The notes: generated by a model not told the origin, from the sequence alone. Shown: positions 14,834 to 23,701, counted from the stretch's first letter. The stretch is DNA of 32,847 nucleotides from Tissierellia bacterium (GCA_012519355.1 JAAYQJ010000208.1:1-32847); one strand, 5' to 3'. Translations and numbers: made by a program.

Positions 14834-15565
14834 CTATTTTTTGGTTATGATAAGATCAGAAAAATCCTCTTCTTGAACAACATTTATATGTTTTAGATTT
14901 ATTAATTCTAAAATAGATAAAAAATATGTTATTATTTCATTTTTTGTGCAGTTCTCATCAAGTAAGTTACTAAAATATATAGTTTTCTCTCTATTTAGTC
15001 TTTCCTTTATAATTGAAACACATTTTTCTAAGGTATATTCTTCTCTTTGTATTTCTCTAACATCTAAAACTCTAGCTTCTTTATTTCTTCTTATAATTAT
15101 GTTATTTAAAGCCTTTAATAAATCCTCTAGATTTAAATCACTAAGCTCTATATCATCATTAAAAGTATCTAGTACATCCTCTTTTGGCTTGTAGTAGACC
15201 TTTGACTGAATGTCTTCCATTTCTCGAAGCTTTTCTGTTATATGCTTATATTTTTTATATTCTACTAATCTCCTAACTAGTTCAGCCCTAGGGTCCACAT
15301 CTTCTAATTCCATTTGATTATCCTCTATTTTTTCCCTATGTGGTAAAAGCATTTTAGATTTTATTTCTAACAGAGTTGCTGCCATTACTAAAAAGTCACT
15401 AGTTATTTCTAAACTTAATTCTTCCATTTTATGTAGATATTCTATAAACTGCTCAGTTATCAAACTTATTGGTATGTCATAAATATCTATTTCTGCCTTA
15501 TCGATTAAATGTAATAACAAATCCATAGGGCCTTCAAAGACATCTATCCTTATCTTATATTCCAT
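14834..15565 (-). CDS. scpA: Segregation and condensation protein A
   Basis: A 243-residue kleisin that bridges the SMC heads and carries ScpB. The start (EYKIRIDVFEGPMDLLLHLI) and the helical N-domain (LEITSDFLVMAATLLEIKSKMLLP) are typical; a winged-helix domain closes the protein. The ATG lies 11 nt inside the end of the site-2 protease gene with GGAGTG upstream, so the three genes form an operon. Confidence 0.95.
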   Translation of the reverse strand: MEYKIRIDVFEGPMDLLLHLIDKAEIDIYDIPISLITEQFIEYLHKMEELSLEITSDFLVMAATLLEIKSKMLLPHREKIEDNQMELEDVDPRAELVRRLVEYKKYKHITEKLREMEDIQSKVYYKPKEDVLDTFNDDIELSDLNLEDLLKALNNIIIRRNKEARVLDVREIQREEYTLEKCVSIIKERLNREKTIYFSNLLDENCTKNEIITYFLSILELINLKHINVVQEEDFSDLIITKK

Positions 15566-16169
15566 ATACTACACTCCACAAATAACCTAATATTAAATCC
15601 AATACTTTTAAGACATTTGATATAATAGGGCTTAAAATTCTATCAATAGTATTAGTCCCTATAAGTATTATAAGAATTAAATACAAATATTTTTCATATC
15701 TATAAAAATAATATTCTAACCTTCTAGGTAATAAACTTGCTAAGATTTTTGAACCATCCAGTGGTGGAAAAGGAAGTAAATTAAATACTCCTAACATAAT
15801 ATTATACCATAATGTTATGATTAAGATATCTGGTAGTATAGGGTTTCTGATCTTAGCAAATATCAATACAAAGCTTACTATTATTGCTATAATGAAATTT
15901 ATTAAGGGGCCTGCCAAGGAAACTAAAATAGTATCTCTTTTCCTATTTTTGAAATTAAAAGGATTTACTGGAACAGGCTTGGCCCATCCAAATCTAAAAA
16001 TCAAAAGAAAGATAAATCCTATTAAATCCAAGTGTTTAAAAGGATTTAAAGTCAATCTACCTGATTTTTTTGCTGTATCATCTCCTAATAAATAGGCCAT
16101 GTATCCATGACCTAACTCATGAAAAATAATAGCGATAAATAATCCTGGTAAGTTATAAATTATATTCAT
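15555..16169 (-). CDS. Site-2 protease family (M50) membrane metalloprotease
   Basis: A 204-residue integral membrane zinc protease. HExxH lies at residues 17-21 (HELGH) in the first membrane segment and the distal aspartate motif is LLPFPPLDGSKI; four or five further hydrophobic segments follow. Members without PDZ domains, such as this one, sit next to scpA in many Firmicutes; substrates are mostly unknown (the sporulation protease SpoIVFB is a distant relative). RBS is AAAGGTG. A promoter covered by an inverted repeat lies upstream. Confidence 0.9.
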   Translation of the reverse strand: MNIIYNLPGLFIAIIFHELGHGYMAYLLGDDTAKKSGRLTLNPFKHLDLIGFIFLLIFRFGWAKPVPVNPFNFKNRKRDTILVSLAGPLINFIIAIIVSFVLIFAKIRNPILPDILIITLWYNIMLGVFNLLPFPPLDGSKILASLLPRRLEYYFYRYEKYLYLILIILIGTNTIDRILSPIISNVLKVLDLILGYLWSVVYGI

Positions 16170-16201
16170 ATTTTACACCTTTCATTAATATTCATATAAA
16201 C

Positions 16202-16234
16202 ATTATACAACCTCGACATATTAAAGTCGAGGTT
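16202..16234 (-). promoter_or_regulatory. Candidate promoter of the M50-scpAB operon overlapped by an inverted repeat
   Basis: Minus-strand TCGACT (16225-16230), a 17-bp spacer and TATAAT (16202-16207). A perfect 9-bp inverted repeat (AACCTCGAC at 16226-16234 on the minus strand with GTCGAGGTT at 16209-16217, eight-base loop) spans the -35 and most of the spacer. It may be an operator; as RNA it could also be a dacF 3' stem, but no uridine tract follows in either direction. Confidence 0.5.
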
Positions 16235-16250
16235 TAAATGTTCCTTCTAT

Positions 16251-17405
16251 TTATCTACCTTTTAGATATGATTTAATAGTCCTATTTAACATATTGAACA
16301 AATTTGCCTTTTCAATATCAGATTTAACAACTAAATTTACTTTATCTATTTCCTTTCCATCTAGTGTGATAATTAGTTCTCCTACTTCATCACCCGCAAA
16401 CATAGGACTCTTTATTATATCTGGAAGAATAACTTCTTTTTCAATATTTCCTAATTCTCCTTTAGGTAAAAGAACAAAACTATCCCTTTCTAGCATTATA
16501 TCGACCTCGTATAGTTTTCCCTTTTCCACAGGTAAAGTGGCTATTATATCCCCTTTTCTTCCTATAGTAATAGATTCATAATTAGCAAACCCATAATCTA
16601 GCATACGTTTTGCTTCATCAAACCTAATCTGGGAACTTCTTGAACCTAAAACTACAGCGATTAGCTCTAAGTCTCCTCGTTTGGCTGAAGCAGATATACA
16701 AAATCCTGCTTCATTAGTAGATCCGGTTTTTACCCCTGTAGTACCTTGGTATTCTTTCACCAATCTATTGGTATTTACCATTGTTTGTGTACTATTTTTA
16801 TTTTTGCCTACTTGTAAATCATACATATAGGTAGTTAGCCATTCATTAACTATTGGATGTTTCAATAACTCTTTTGACATAATTGCTACATCATAGGCTG
16901 AAACATAGTGATTTTCATTTGGCAAACCACTAGAATTGGCAAAATGAGTATTTTTCATACCTAAAGCTTTTGCCTTATCATTCATCATCTGCACAAATAT
17001 TTCTTCCGAACCTGCAATATGTTCTGCTAAGGCTACAGAGGCGTCATTTGCAGACCTAATAGCAATAGCCCTAAACAAATCTTCTACTGTTTGAGTCTCT
17101 CCTGCTTCCAAGTAAACTTGAGATCCACCCATTCCAGAAGCATGTTTACTTACCAGGACCTTGTCATCTAAAGAAATTCTTCCAGAATTTAAAGCTTCTA
17201 CACCTAATAACATAGTCATTATCTTAGTAATACTGGCAGGTGCCATTCTTTCATGTTCATTTAATTTATATATTATTTCGCCAGTATTCACATCCATAAG
17301 TAATGCTGCCTTTGCATCAACTTTTAAATCTGGATTAGCATACACTCCAAAGGAATTTGTGAAGATTAAAAGTAATATTATTATGGGCGTAAGTCTTCTT
17401 CTCAA
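16251..17405 (-). CDS. dacF: D-alanyl-D-alanine carboxypeptidase (DacF-like)
   Basis: A 384-residue secreted low-molecular-weight penicillin-binding protein. A signal peptide occupies about residues 1-23 (RRRLTPIIILLLIF). Motifs: SxxK 58-61 (SITK), SxN 118-120 (SAN), KTG 226-228; the C-terminal beta domain ends in a basic amphipathic tail (MLNRTIKSYLKGR). The TTG at 17405 is chosen because GGAGG stands seven nt upstream and the signal peptide then starts correctly. It follows punA and pdp as in Bacillus, where dacF is a forespore gene that limits spore cortex cross-linking. A sigma-F-like promoter lies 30 bp upstream. The spoIIA genes that follow dacF in Bacillus are not here. Confidence 0.9.
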   Translation of the reverse strand: MRRRLTPIIILLLIFTNSFGVYANPDLKVDAKAALLMDVNTGEIIYKLNEHERMAPASITKIMTMLLGVEALNSGRISLDDKVLVSKHASGMGGSQVYLEAGETQTVEDLFRAIAIRSANDASVALAEHIAGSEEIFVQMMNDKAKALGMKNTHFANSSGLPNENHYVSAYDVAIMSKELLKHPIVNEWLTTYMYDLQVGKNKNSTQTMVNTNRLVKEYQGTTGVKTGSTNEAGFCISASAKRGDLELIAVVLGSRSSQIRFDEAKRMLDYGFANYESITIGRKGDIIATLPVEKGKLYEVDIMLERDSFVLLPKGELGNIEKEVILPDIIKSPMFAGDEVGELIITLDGKEIDKVNLVVKSDIEKANLFNMLNRTIKSYLKGR

Positions 17406-17435
17406 CTTAATACCTCCATTCCATATATTTACTTT

Positions 17436-17464
17436 TATATTCTCCACAAATTTCCTACTTATGC
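17436..17464 (-). promoter_or_regulatory. Candidate sigma-F promoter of dacF
   Basis: Minus-strand GCATA (17460-17464), 14-bp spacer and GGAGAATATA (17436-17445) agree with the sigma-F pattern GYATA / GGnnAnAHTR at all positions but one. Bacillus dacF is sigma-F dependent, which supports the call; one mismatch and short spacing keep it tentative. Confidence 0.5.
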
Positions 17465-17502
17465 AGAATAAAAATAAATGACATTATTTGGTTATACTTA
17501 GC

Positions 17503-18807
17503 TTATTGTATTTCATTATAAATTAACTTCTTAGCTTCCTTATTCTTACTACCGATAACAAAAATATCTAATAATCGGTCTCTTATTTCCTCAGCTCTAC
17601 TTAAGTCATTGCCATGGATATAGGCCAAAGTATCTCCTATTTCCACTTTATCATCGACTTTTTTATTTAGTACAATACCTGCAGACATGTCAATTATTGA
17701 TTCTTTAGTTTCCCTTCCCGCTCCCAATGCCAGGGCACATTTACCAACATCCTCAGCGTTAATTGACTTTACATAACCTTCAGTATTTGATTTTACTTCT
17801 AATACATATTTCGCTTTTGGTAGAAGGTCAGGATTGTTTATATAGGAAAGATCTCCACCTTGATATTTTACTAATTCTTTAAACTTTTCAAAGGCCTTTC
17901 CAGAATTAACTGCATTAATTAACATATTTCTTCCATCAATTTCATTATCAACCTTTTCCGCAAGGCATAGTAGCTTAGCACCTAGCACTAAAGTTAACTC
18001 ATAAAGGTCTTCTGGTCCTTTACCTTTTAAAGTATCAATAGCTTCCTTTATCTCCAAAGCATTTCCAATAGCCTTACCTAATGGTTCATCCATATTTGTA
18101 ACTAAAGCAATGGTCTTTCTACCATAAAGGTTACCTATGGCCACCATTTCCTTAGCTAAAGTTACAGCATCATCGATATTCTTCATAAAGGCACCAGACC
18201 CCACCTTTACATCTAGGATAATCCCATCTGATTGAATAGCTAGTTTTTTACTCATTATACTAGCAGTTATAAGGGAAATATTATCCACTGTCGCAGTTAC
18301 GTCTCTTAAGGCATATAGTTTTTTATCAGCTGGAGTAATATTTCCAGTTTGACTACAAATTGATATATTTATTTTATTTGCAATTTCCTCAAACTCTTCA
18401 TTATCCAGTTCAACCCTGAAACCCCTTATAGATTCTAATTTGTCTAAGGTTCCTCCAGTATGGCCTAGTCCTCTTCCAGACATCTTTACAAAGGGCACTC
18501 CACAAGCTGCAACCAAGGGGCCTAAAATTAAAGTAGTAGTATCTCCTACCCCACCTGTTGAGTGCTTGTCTACTTTAATGCCATTGATTTTAGACAGGTC
18601 AAAGCTATCACCTGAATTAATCATTGCCTTTGTTAAATCAAGGGTTTCTCTTTTATTCATTTTGTTTAAATAAATTGCCATTAAAAGGGCTGATACTTGG
18701 TAATCTGGAATAAGTTCATTGGTATAGTTTTCTATAAAAAAGTTAATTTCCTCTGTACTTAATTCATATCCATCCCTTTTTTTCATTATAATATCATACA
18801 TTCTCAT
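17503..18807 (-). CDS. pdp: Pyrimidine-nucleoside phosphorylase
   Basis: A 434-residue phosphorylase that cleaves uridine, thymidine and deoxyuridine with phosphate to base and (deoxy)ribose-1-phosphate. The phosphate-binding block KHSTGGVGDTT and the signature MSGRGLGHTGGTLDKLE are clear, with SDGIILDVKVGSGAFMK and a C-terminal PYNP domain (AGIVLNKKVDDKVEIGD). The length suits PyNP/thymidine phosphorylase; the two differ little by eye. It follows punA by 12 nt. deoB (phosphopentomutase), which would feed the products into the pentose pathway and lies here in Bacillus, is absent. Confidence 0.95.
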   Translation of the reverse strand: MRMYDIIMKKRDGYELSTEEINFFIENYTNELIPDYQVSALLMAIYLNKMNKRETLDLTKAMINSGDSFDLSKINGIKVDKHSTGGVGDTTTLILGPLVAACGVPFVKMSGRGLGHTGGTLDKLESIRGFRVELDNEEFEEIANKINISICSQTGNITPADKKLYALRDVTATVDNISLITASIMSKKLAIQSDGIILDVKVGSGAFMKNIDDAVTLAKEMVAIGNLYGRKTIALVTNMDEPLGKAIGNALEIKEAIDTLKGKGPEDLYELTLVLGAKLLCLAEKVDNEIDGRNMLINAVNSGKAFEKFKELVKYQGGDLSYINNPDLLPKAKYVLEVKSNTEGYVKSINAEDVGKCALALGAGRETKESIIDMSAGIVLNKKVDDKVEIGDTLAYIHGNDLSRAEEIRDRLLDIFVIGSKNKEAKKLIYNEIQ

Positions 18808-18819
18808 AAATATCCCCCA

Positions 18820-19638
18820 TCAAATACTATACAGTATCTCTACAATTAGTTTTTCAAATTCATCCTTTACTTTCAGGGATGTTTCAACGACTTCTTCATG
18901 TTTTAAAGGTTGATCTAATATCCCTGCTGCCATATTAGTAATACAGGATATACCTAAAACCTTAACTCCTTCATGATTAGCTACTATTACTTCTGGTACT
19001 GTAGACATGCCTACTGCATCTGCCCCTAAAATTCTAGCTAACTTAACTTCAGCTGGAGTTTCATATGTTGGTCCTGTAAACCACATATATACACCCTCTT
19101 TTAAGTTAATACCTAGTTTCTCCCCAGCTTTTTTTGCTATTTCAATATATCTCCTATCATAGGCCTTTGACATATCTAAAAATCTAGGTCCTAATTGTTC
19201 ATAGTTCTTTCCAATCAATGGGTTTTGTCCTGTAAAGTTAATATGGTCTTTTATTATCATTAAATCCCCTGGAGTAAAATCCATATTTACTCCTCCAGCA
19301 GCATTTGTTACTATCAGGCTTTCTATCCCAAGCCTTATTAGTACCCTTATGGGAAAAGTAACATCTTTCATAGAGTATCCTTCATAATAATGAAATCTTC
19401 CCTGCATAGCAACTACAGTTTTACCACCTAATTCACCAATGACTAACTGACCTGCATGTCCTTCCACCGTAGATCTTGGAAAATTTGGTATTTCTTCATA
19501 CTTTAATTTAATGGGATTTCCAATTTTTTCTCCCAAACTTCCTAAGCCCGAGCCTAATATTAAACCCACCTTAGGTAATTTTTCTAATTTTGATAATATA
19601 TAATCCTTCGATTCATTAATTTTATTTAGATAATCCAT
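18820..19638 (-). CDS. punA: Purine-nucleoside phosphorylase I
   Basis: A 272-residue trimeric-type purine nucleoside phosphorylase acting on inosine and guanosine. Phosphate-site motifs GLILGSGLGSLGE (phosphate loop) and MQGRFHYYEGY are present, with the base-site block TNAAGGVN and the later WFTGPTYETPAE and GMSTVPEVIVANHEG. It sits between xerD and pdp, each about 11 nt away, forming a salvage pair within a sporulation-linked operon. Confidence 0.95.
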   Translation of the reverse strand: MDYLNKINESKDYILSKLEKLPKVGLILGSGLGSLGEKIGNPIKLKYEEIPNFPRSTVEGHAGQLVIGELGGKTVVAMQGRFHYYEGYSMKDVTFPIRVLIRLGIESLIVTNAAGGVNMDFTPGDLMIIKDHINFTGQNPLIGKNYEQLGPRFLDMSKAYDRRYIEIAKKAGEKLGINLKEGVYMWFTGPTYETPAEVKLARILGADAVGMSTVPEVIVANHEGVKVLGISCITNMAAGILDQPLKHEEVVETSLKVKDEFEKLIVEILYSI

Positions 19639-19649
19639 TTTTCCTCCTC

Positions 19650-20537
19650 CTATGCTCTTGGATGTGAATTATTATATACTTCTCTTAATTCCTTATTACT
19701 AGTTGCAAAGGAATAAATTTGAGTAGTCGATATATCAGAATGACCTAATATTTCTTGAACAGTTCTAATATCTGCCCCATTTTCAATTAGATGTACTGCA
19801 AAGGAATGTCTAAGAGTTTGAGGAGTAATACCTTTATCGATGTTGGCCTTTTTAGTATATTGTTTAATTATTTTCCAAAAACCCTGTCTTGTAAGTCTCT
19901 TGCCACTATAATTTAAGAATAAGGGTTCCCCTTTATCGTCATCATTGTTAGACCGATAATTGCTAATATAATGAGACAAGGCATCCACAGCTTTCCTTCC
20001 AATGGGTATTACCCTTTGATTAAGGTTGTCTCTTACAATAAGTAAACTTGAGTCTAATTGAATATCATCAATGTTTAAAGAAATAATTTCTGATACCCTT
20101 AATCCAGTTGCATATAAAAGTTCTAACATAGCCTTATCCCTGGCGCCTTTGAAATCCTTAGGATTAGGCTGAGATAATAATAGGTTTACCTCCTCCATAG
20201 TCAATACTGAAGGAATCCTTTTTTCACTTTTAGGTGATTTTAAATTTGATGTAGGATCTTCATCTATGAAATTCCTGTTTTGTAAATATTGGAAAAAACA
20301 CCTAATAGAAGCTAAATTTCTAGAAATAGTTGAAGTTGACTTGCCTTTTTTTTGTAAATTCATTAAATATGTAATAATTGTGGTTTTAGTTGTATCTTTA
20401 TAACTTAAAATCTTGTTTTCCTGCAAATATTCTTTAAACTGTAGAATATCTCTTATATAGGCTTCCAATGTGTTTTCCGTTAATTTCTTTTCATTTTTCA
20501 TATAATCAAGATAATCTCCAACAATTTTCTCAGACAT
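19650..20537 (-). CDS. xerD: Tyrosine recombinase XerD (divergent active site)
   Basis: A 295-residue recombinase that with XerC resolves chromosome dimers at dif. The N-terminal SAM-like domain covers about 1-100, the catalytic domain the rest. Arg147 (ATGLRVSEI), Arg243 (LRHSF), His266 (LGHSD) and nucleophile Tyr275 (TTQIY) are present. However, the hairpin lysine of the usual GKGNKER is replaced (RDNLNQR, Asp at the lysine position) and the first His of HxxR is Gln240 (TPQTLRH). The ATG at 20537 with AAAGGAG eight nt upstream gives the normal length; an open frame extends further back only by overlapping spoIIM. Position between spoIIM and punA matches Bacillus xerD. Confidence 0.88.
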   Translation of the reverse strand: MSEKIVGDYLDYMKNEKKLTENTLEAYIRDILQFKEYLQENKILSYKDTTKTTIITYLMNLQKKGKSTSTISRNLASIRCFFQYLQNRNFIDEDPTSNLKSPKSEKRIPSVLTMEEVNLLLSQPNPKDFKGARDKAMLELLYATGLRVSEIISLNIDDIQLDSSLLIVRDNLNQRVIPIGRKAVDALSHYISNYRSNNDDDKGEPLFLNYSGKRLTRQGFWKIIKQYTKKANIDKGITPQTLRHSFAVHLIENGADIRTVQEILGHSDISTTQIYSFATSNKELREVYNNSHPRA

Positions 20538-20571
20538 TATACTTCTCCTTTGCACTAGAACTATTTTTCTT

Positions 20572-21186
20572 CTATACACCCATAAATTTAATAAAATAGG
20601 GAGTATAAAATCCTTCAATTATACATCCAAATACTAAAATAACAAAAAATACTAAGATTAAGATTGAGTAATCAGCAAATTTTTTTATATAATCCCTATC
20701 TCTCCTTAATTTCTTTCTGTTATTAGCATTGGATAAAGCAAGAGCTGTTATGGCTAATAGGCTTGGTAATACAATTAAATACTGAGGTAATAATCCTATT
20801 AAAGTAAATATGAATCCTTTAAGTCCATAACCTTTAACTAAAAAGCCTACTATAAAACCAATATTAATTCCATTCCAACACATTATCAAAGGAATTACAA
20901 TAAGACCTAAACCCAATAAACCAAAAAGCCATATAATAAAGATTCTTTTTAAATTTAAAAAAAGTGAGGATATAAAGATATCCTTAAAATAATAATTCCC
21001 TTCATTAATATGTTTTAGAAAAACATTCATATAATTAGCTACTTCAATACCTTTATCAGATTCTAATCGATTGGCCAAAATAGCTCCTATGATTATACCT
21101 ATTACTAAAGCAATAACTAATATAAAATAGAGGACAAAATTATTTTGTAAATGTCTTTTACACAAGGTCTTAATTTTCAATTGCAT
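20572..21186 (-). CDS. spoIIM: Stage II sporulation protein M
   Basis: A 204-residue membrane protein with about five hydrophobic segments (the first at residues 18-38, then about 68-95, 103-120, 125-145 and 170-195). SpoIIM is part of the SpoIIDMP complex that degrades septal peptidoglycan to drive engulfment of the forespore. The family pattern (an N-terminal VIALVIGIIIGAI helix after a basic start, the NGINIGF loop, GLLPQY) is recognisable. AAGGGGG precedes the ATG. It lies directly before xerD. A sigma-E-like promoter is seen upstream, matching mother-cell expression. Confidence 0.88.
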   Translation of the reverse strand: MQLKIKTLCKRHLQNNFVLYFILVIALVIGIIIGAILANRLESDKGIEVANYMNVFLKHINEGNYYFKDIFISSLFLNLKRIFIIWLFGLLGLGLIVIPLIMCWNGINIGFIVGFLVKGYGLKGFIFTLIGLLPQYLIVLPSLLAITALALSNANNRKKLRRDRDYIKKFADYSILILVFFVILVFGCIIEGFYTPYFIKFMGV

Positions 21187-21219
21187 TTATTTTCCCCCTT
21201 TGTATACAAGCCTTAAGAC

Positions 21220-21248
21220 ATAGTATGCAAAGAAGGAAAATTTTATCA
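21220..21248 (-). promoter_or_regulatory. Candidate sigma-E promoter of spoIIM
   Basis: Minus-strand CATACTAT (21220-21227) differs by one base from the sigma-E -10 (CATACAHT), and TGATAAAA (21241-21248) stands 13 bp upstream where the -35 is expected. Bacillus spoIIM is sigma-E dependent. Confidence 0.45.
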
Positions 21249-21249
21249 C

Positions 21250-21792
21250 CTATTGTTTATCATCCAAATATTTTTTCGCTAAATTTATACCAATAATAGT
21301 TTTGCTGTCTATTATCTCTCCCCTTTCTATCATCTTTATTAAAGCGTCAATTTTAAATTTTTCTACCTCAATAAATTCTCCAGTATCTGGACTAGCCTCC
21401 CCCTTAACTAAGTCAGTAGCTAAAAATAAATATATTTTTTCATTAGTAAAACCTGGAGATGTATAAAACTCCATTAAATATTCCATTTTGTCAGTAGAAT
21501 AACCTGTTTCTTCCTTTAATTCTCTAATTGCAGTGACTCTAGGCTCTTCATTTATTTCCACTTTACCAGCTGGGATTTCTAATAAAAATTTCTCAACAGC
21601 CTTCCTATATTGCTTTACCAGAATTAATGAATCATTATCTACTATGGGAATTACGGCTACTCCCCCTGGATGTTCTACGATTTCTCTTTTTGAATATTTT
21701 TTATCCGGAAGTTCAACAGTGTCAACCCTTAGATTTAACATTTTCCCTTCATACAGTTTATCGGATTTCATTGTTTTCTCTTCAAACATCAT
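21250..21792 (-). CDS. NUDIX hydrolase, ADP-ribose pyrophosphatase type
   Basis: A 180-residue hydrolase that probably splits ADP-ribose to AMP and ribose-5-phosphate. The Nudix box GX5EX7REUXEEXGU is intact at residues 76-98 (GKVEIN ... RELKEETGY), with EIPAG just before, as in the NudF/YqkG group. The ATG at 21792 (or 21789) is six to nine nt after AAAGGA; the coding region overlaps the DUF3866 stop by 11 nt, so the two are coupled. A long-standing neighbour of spoIIM-xerD in Firmicutes. Confidence 0.9.
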   Translation of the reverse strand: MMFEEKTMKSDKLYEGKMLNLRVDTVELPDKKYSKREIVEHPGGVAVIPIVDNDSLILVKQYRKAVEKFLLEIPAGKVEINEEPRVTAIRELKEETGYSTDKMEYLMEFYTSPGFTNEKIYLFLATDLVKGEASPDTGEFIEVEKFKIDALIKMIERGEIIDSKTIIGINLAKKYLDDKQ

Positions 21793-22876
21793 AACCTTTC
21801 CTTTCTTCAATTAATTTAACTACATATTTTCCTATGGCTCCTAAGGTTGTGAAGTATTCTGGATCTTCTTGTATGGTCCTACCCATAGATGTAGTCTTCA
21901 GGTTAAATTTTTTCATTGCATCATGGATTAATTCTCCATTGCTAAATATTATATTATGTCTTTTACACAAGTTATGATTTTTTATCTGGTCTAATAGAAA
22001 ATCCTCCTTTTCTTTATCTAAATAGGGCAAAACTAAATTTGATTTTGTATTTGTAATTTCAGATAGGGTAGTTAAAGTATGATGACTTATTCCCATATGC
22101 CTAATACGCCTATCTTGAAAACTAATTCTTGGCACTGCAACAGAAATTCCACCAAGGTTATTTATAGCATCTATTATATAAGCTTGCTCGATACCTGTAA
22201 ATCCATATTTTGTACCGCTACCCACTATTCCTGGCCCCATGGATATTATAGTAACATTACCATTTAATATTTCCTTAGCAGCTATTAGTCCAGTATAAAT
22301 ATTTATACATTCTAAATCTCCGCCAAAGGAATGACCTATGGTAATGGTGTTTTTTAGCAAGCCTTTATCTTTCAATTCTGCAACAGTATTACTAAAATAT
22401 ATTGGTAATGCTCCCCCATCTGTCATTATATAGTCTATCTCTATATCTTGATTTAAATATTTTATCATAGCAGCTATGGGACCTATCATACTGTGTAAAG
22501 TTGCTACTACAAATATGTGATTATCAAGGCTCTTAAAATCTTCAAATGCTTTATGATAAGGACTTGCCTCCTCTTCAGCAGCTAAACACTTTATTTGATA
22601 AGGAGTATATCGTAATTTCATAATATGGCCTAGCCCTTCTAAATCCATATTAGTGTTATTATAATTATACATTACAAAATGATATCCGCCAGTACCTAAG
22701 CTTAATTCAACTGCAGTAGTATTTAGGACTACCTTGTCCTTTATCTTCACTTTTCCAGTAAAATCTTTATAGTTAACTGCTTTATAAGTCTCTCCATCTA
22801 TATTAACACAAATTATATCTATATGTTCATCTTCTTTAATAATATTTGTTACAATTCCATTTTTATAGCTTAACAT
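21782..22876 (-). CDS. DUF3866 family protein, unknown function
   Basis: A 364-residue soluble protein. I recognise the DUF3866 pattern: an N-terminal beta barrel-like part (GIVTNIIKEDEHIDIICVN, then a KDKVVLNTTAVELSLGTGG block), then a Rossmann-like region with VVATLHSMIGPIAAM, a TDGGALPI loop and SMGPGIVGSGTKYGFTG. The glycine-rich loops suggest nucleotide or phosphate binding, but no catalytic function is known. It is translationally linked to the nudix gene and follows GT4 by five nt, so it belongs with the SteA/SteB/glycosyltransferase set. Confidence 0.75.
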   Translation of the reverse strand: MLSYKNGIVTNIIKEDEHIDIICVNIDGETYKAVNYKDFTGKVKIKDKVVLNTTAVELSLGTGGYHFVMYNYNNTNMDLEGLGHIMKLRYTPYQIKCLAAEEEASPYHKAFEDFKSLDNHIFVVATLHSMIGPIAAMIKYLNQDIEIDYIMTDGGALPIYFSNTVAELKDKGLLKNTITIGHSFGGDLECINIYTGLIAAKEILNGNVTIISMGPGIVGSGTKYGFTGIEQAYIIDAINNLGGISVAVPRISFQDRRIRHMGISHHTLTTLSEITNTKSNLVLPYLDKEKEDFLLDQIKNHNLCKRHNIIFSNGELIHDAMKKFNLKTTSMGRTIQEDPEYFTTLGAIGKYVVKLIEERKGYDV

Positions 22877-22881
22877 TTTGC

Positions 22882-23697
22882 CTACCTTCCAATCATATCT
22901 ATAAACTTTAAAAATTTATTTTTTTCAATTACCTTGGAAAATGAAATCTTTTCTGCAGCAATATGAAGAAAAATTAATAGTATTAAAATAATAGTTCTCC
23001 CTACAATATGGAATGAACTACCTGCAAAGACACCTAAGGTAAAGCCTAATGTATTTGATCCCACGTCACCCATCATTGACTTTGCCTTCAAATCTAGATT
23101 CATATATGGGATTAGTATACCAAACATAGACCATAGTATATAAGCATATTTATTATTTATACTAAATACCAGTAGAAATAAAGCAACAAAGATAAACATT
23201 TTTATGGCCCTTCCAGGTCTTAAGTCAAAGAGATTTATAAAATTTGTAAACAACCCAATAACAAATGAGTTAATAATAAGGTCTAGGATGTTATTAGAAA
23301 GTATTGAGCTAACAAGTATAGCAATAAAAAACCCTAGAATAGCCTTTATTGCCCCTGTAGTAATTTCTCCATGAAATAAGGCCTTCATATGCCCCCTTAA
23401 GCCTTTTATGAACTTGGTACCAATTAAATCATCTAAAAGTCCTAAGAAACCCATAAAAACAAATCCAAGAAGATATACTGTTGTGAAATTTTCTTTATAA
23501 TCAAACAATATTTGCATTATACCTAAGGAAATAACTTGTACAAAAATAAAAAGTATGCCAATGGATGTTGGTATTTTTTCAAGCCTATAATTTTCACAAA
23601 CTATTTTAGCTTTTAAAAGCATATTTATTAGCCTTGGTATTAAAATGTAGGACAAAAACAAAGAAATTGTAAAACTTATTATTATATGAATCTGCAT
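22882..23697 (-). CDS. MraY/WecA-like glycosyltransferase family 4 membrane protein
   Basis: A 271-residue polytopic membrane protein (about eight to nine hydrophobic segments). It has the phosphosugar transferase landmarks: GLLDDLIGTK with the Asp-Asp pair, a NLFDLRPGRA loop where MraY has NLTDGLDGLA, and MGDVGSNTLGF, which corresponds to the MraY MGDTGS motif. The C-terminal histidine loop of MraY/WecA is not seen, and the protein is shorter, so it is not the essential MraY; it may attach a sugar phosphate to a lipid carrier or be a catalytically altered paralogue. It lies five nt from the GT2 gene. Confidence 0.8.
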   Translation of the reverse strand: MQIHIIISFTISLFLSYILIPRLINMLLKAKIVCENYRLEKIPTSIGILFIFVQVISLGIMQILFDYKENFTTVYLLGFVFMGFLGLLDDLIGTKFIKGLRGHMKALFHGEITTGAIKAILGFFIAILVSSILSNNILDLIINSFVIGLFTNFINLFDLRPGRAIKMFIFVALFLLVFSINNKYAYILWSMFGILIPYMNLDLKAKSMMGDVGSNTLGFTLGVFAGSSFHIVGRTIILILLIFLHIAAEKISFSKVIEKNKFLKFIDMIGR

Positions 23698-23701
23698 GGT
23701 T

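Noticed and set aside
21200..21209. TTGTATACAA palindrome in the spoIIM leader
   Set aside because: Ten bases in AT-rich DNA, single copy and no further structure; too weak to call an operator.
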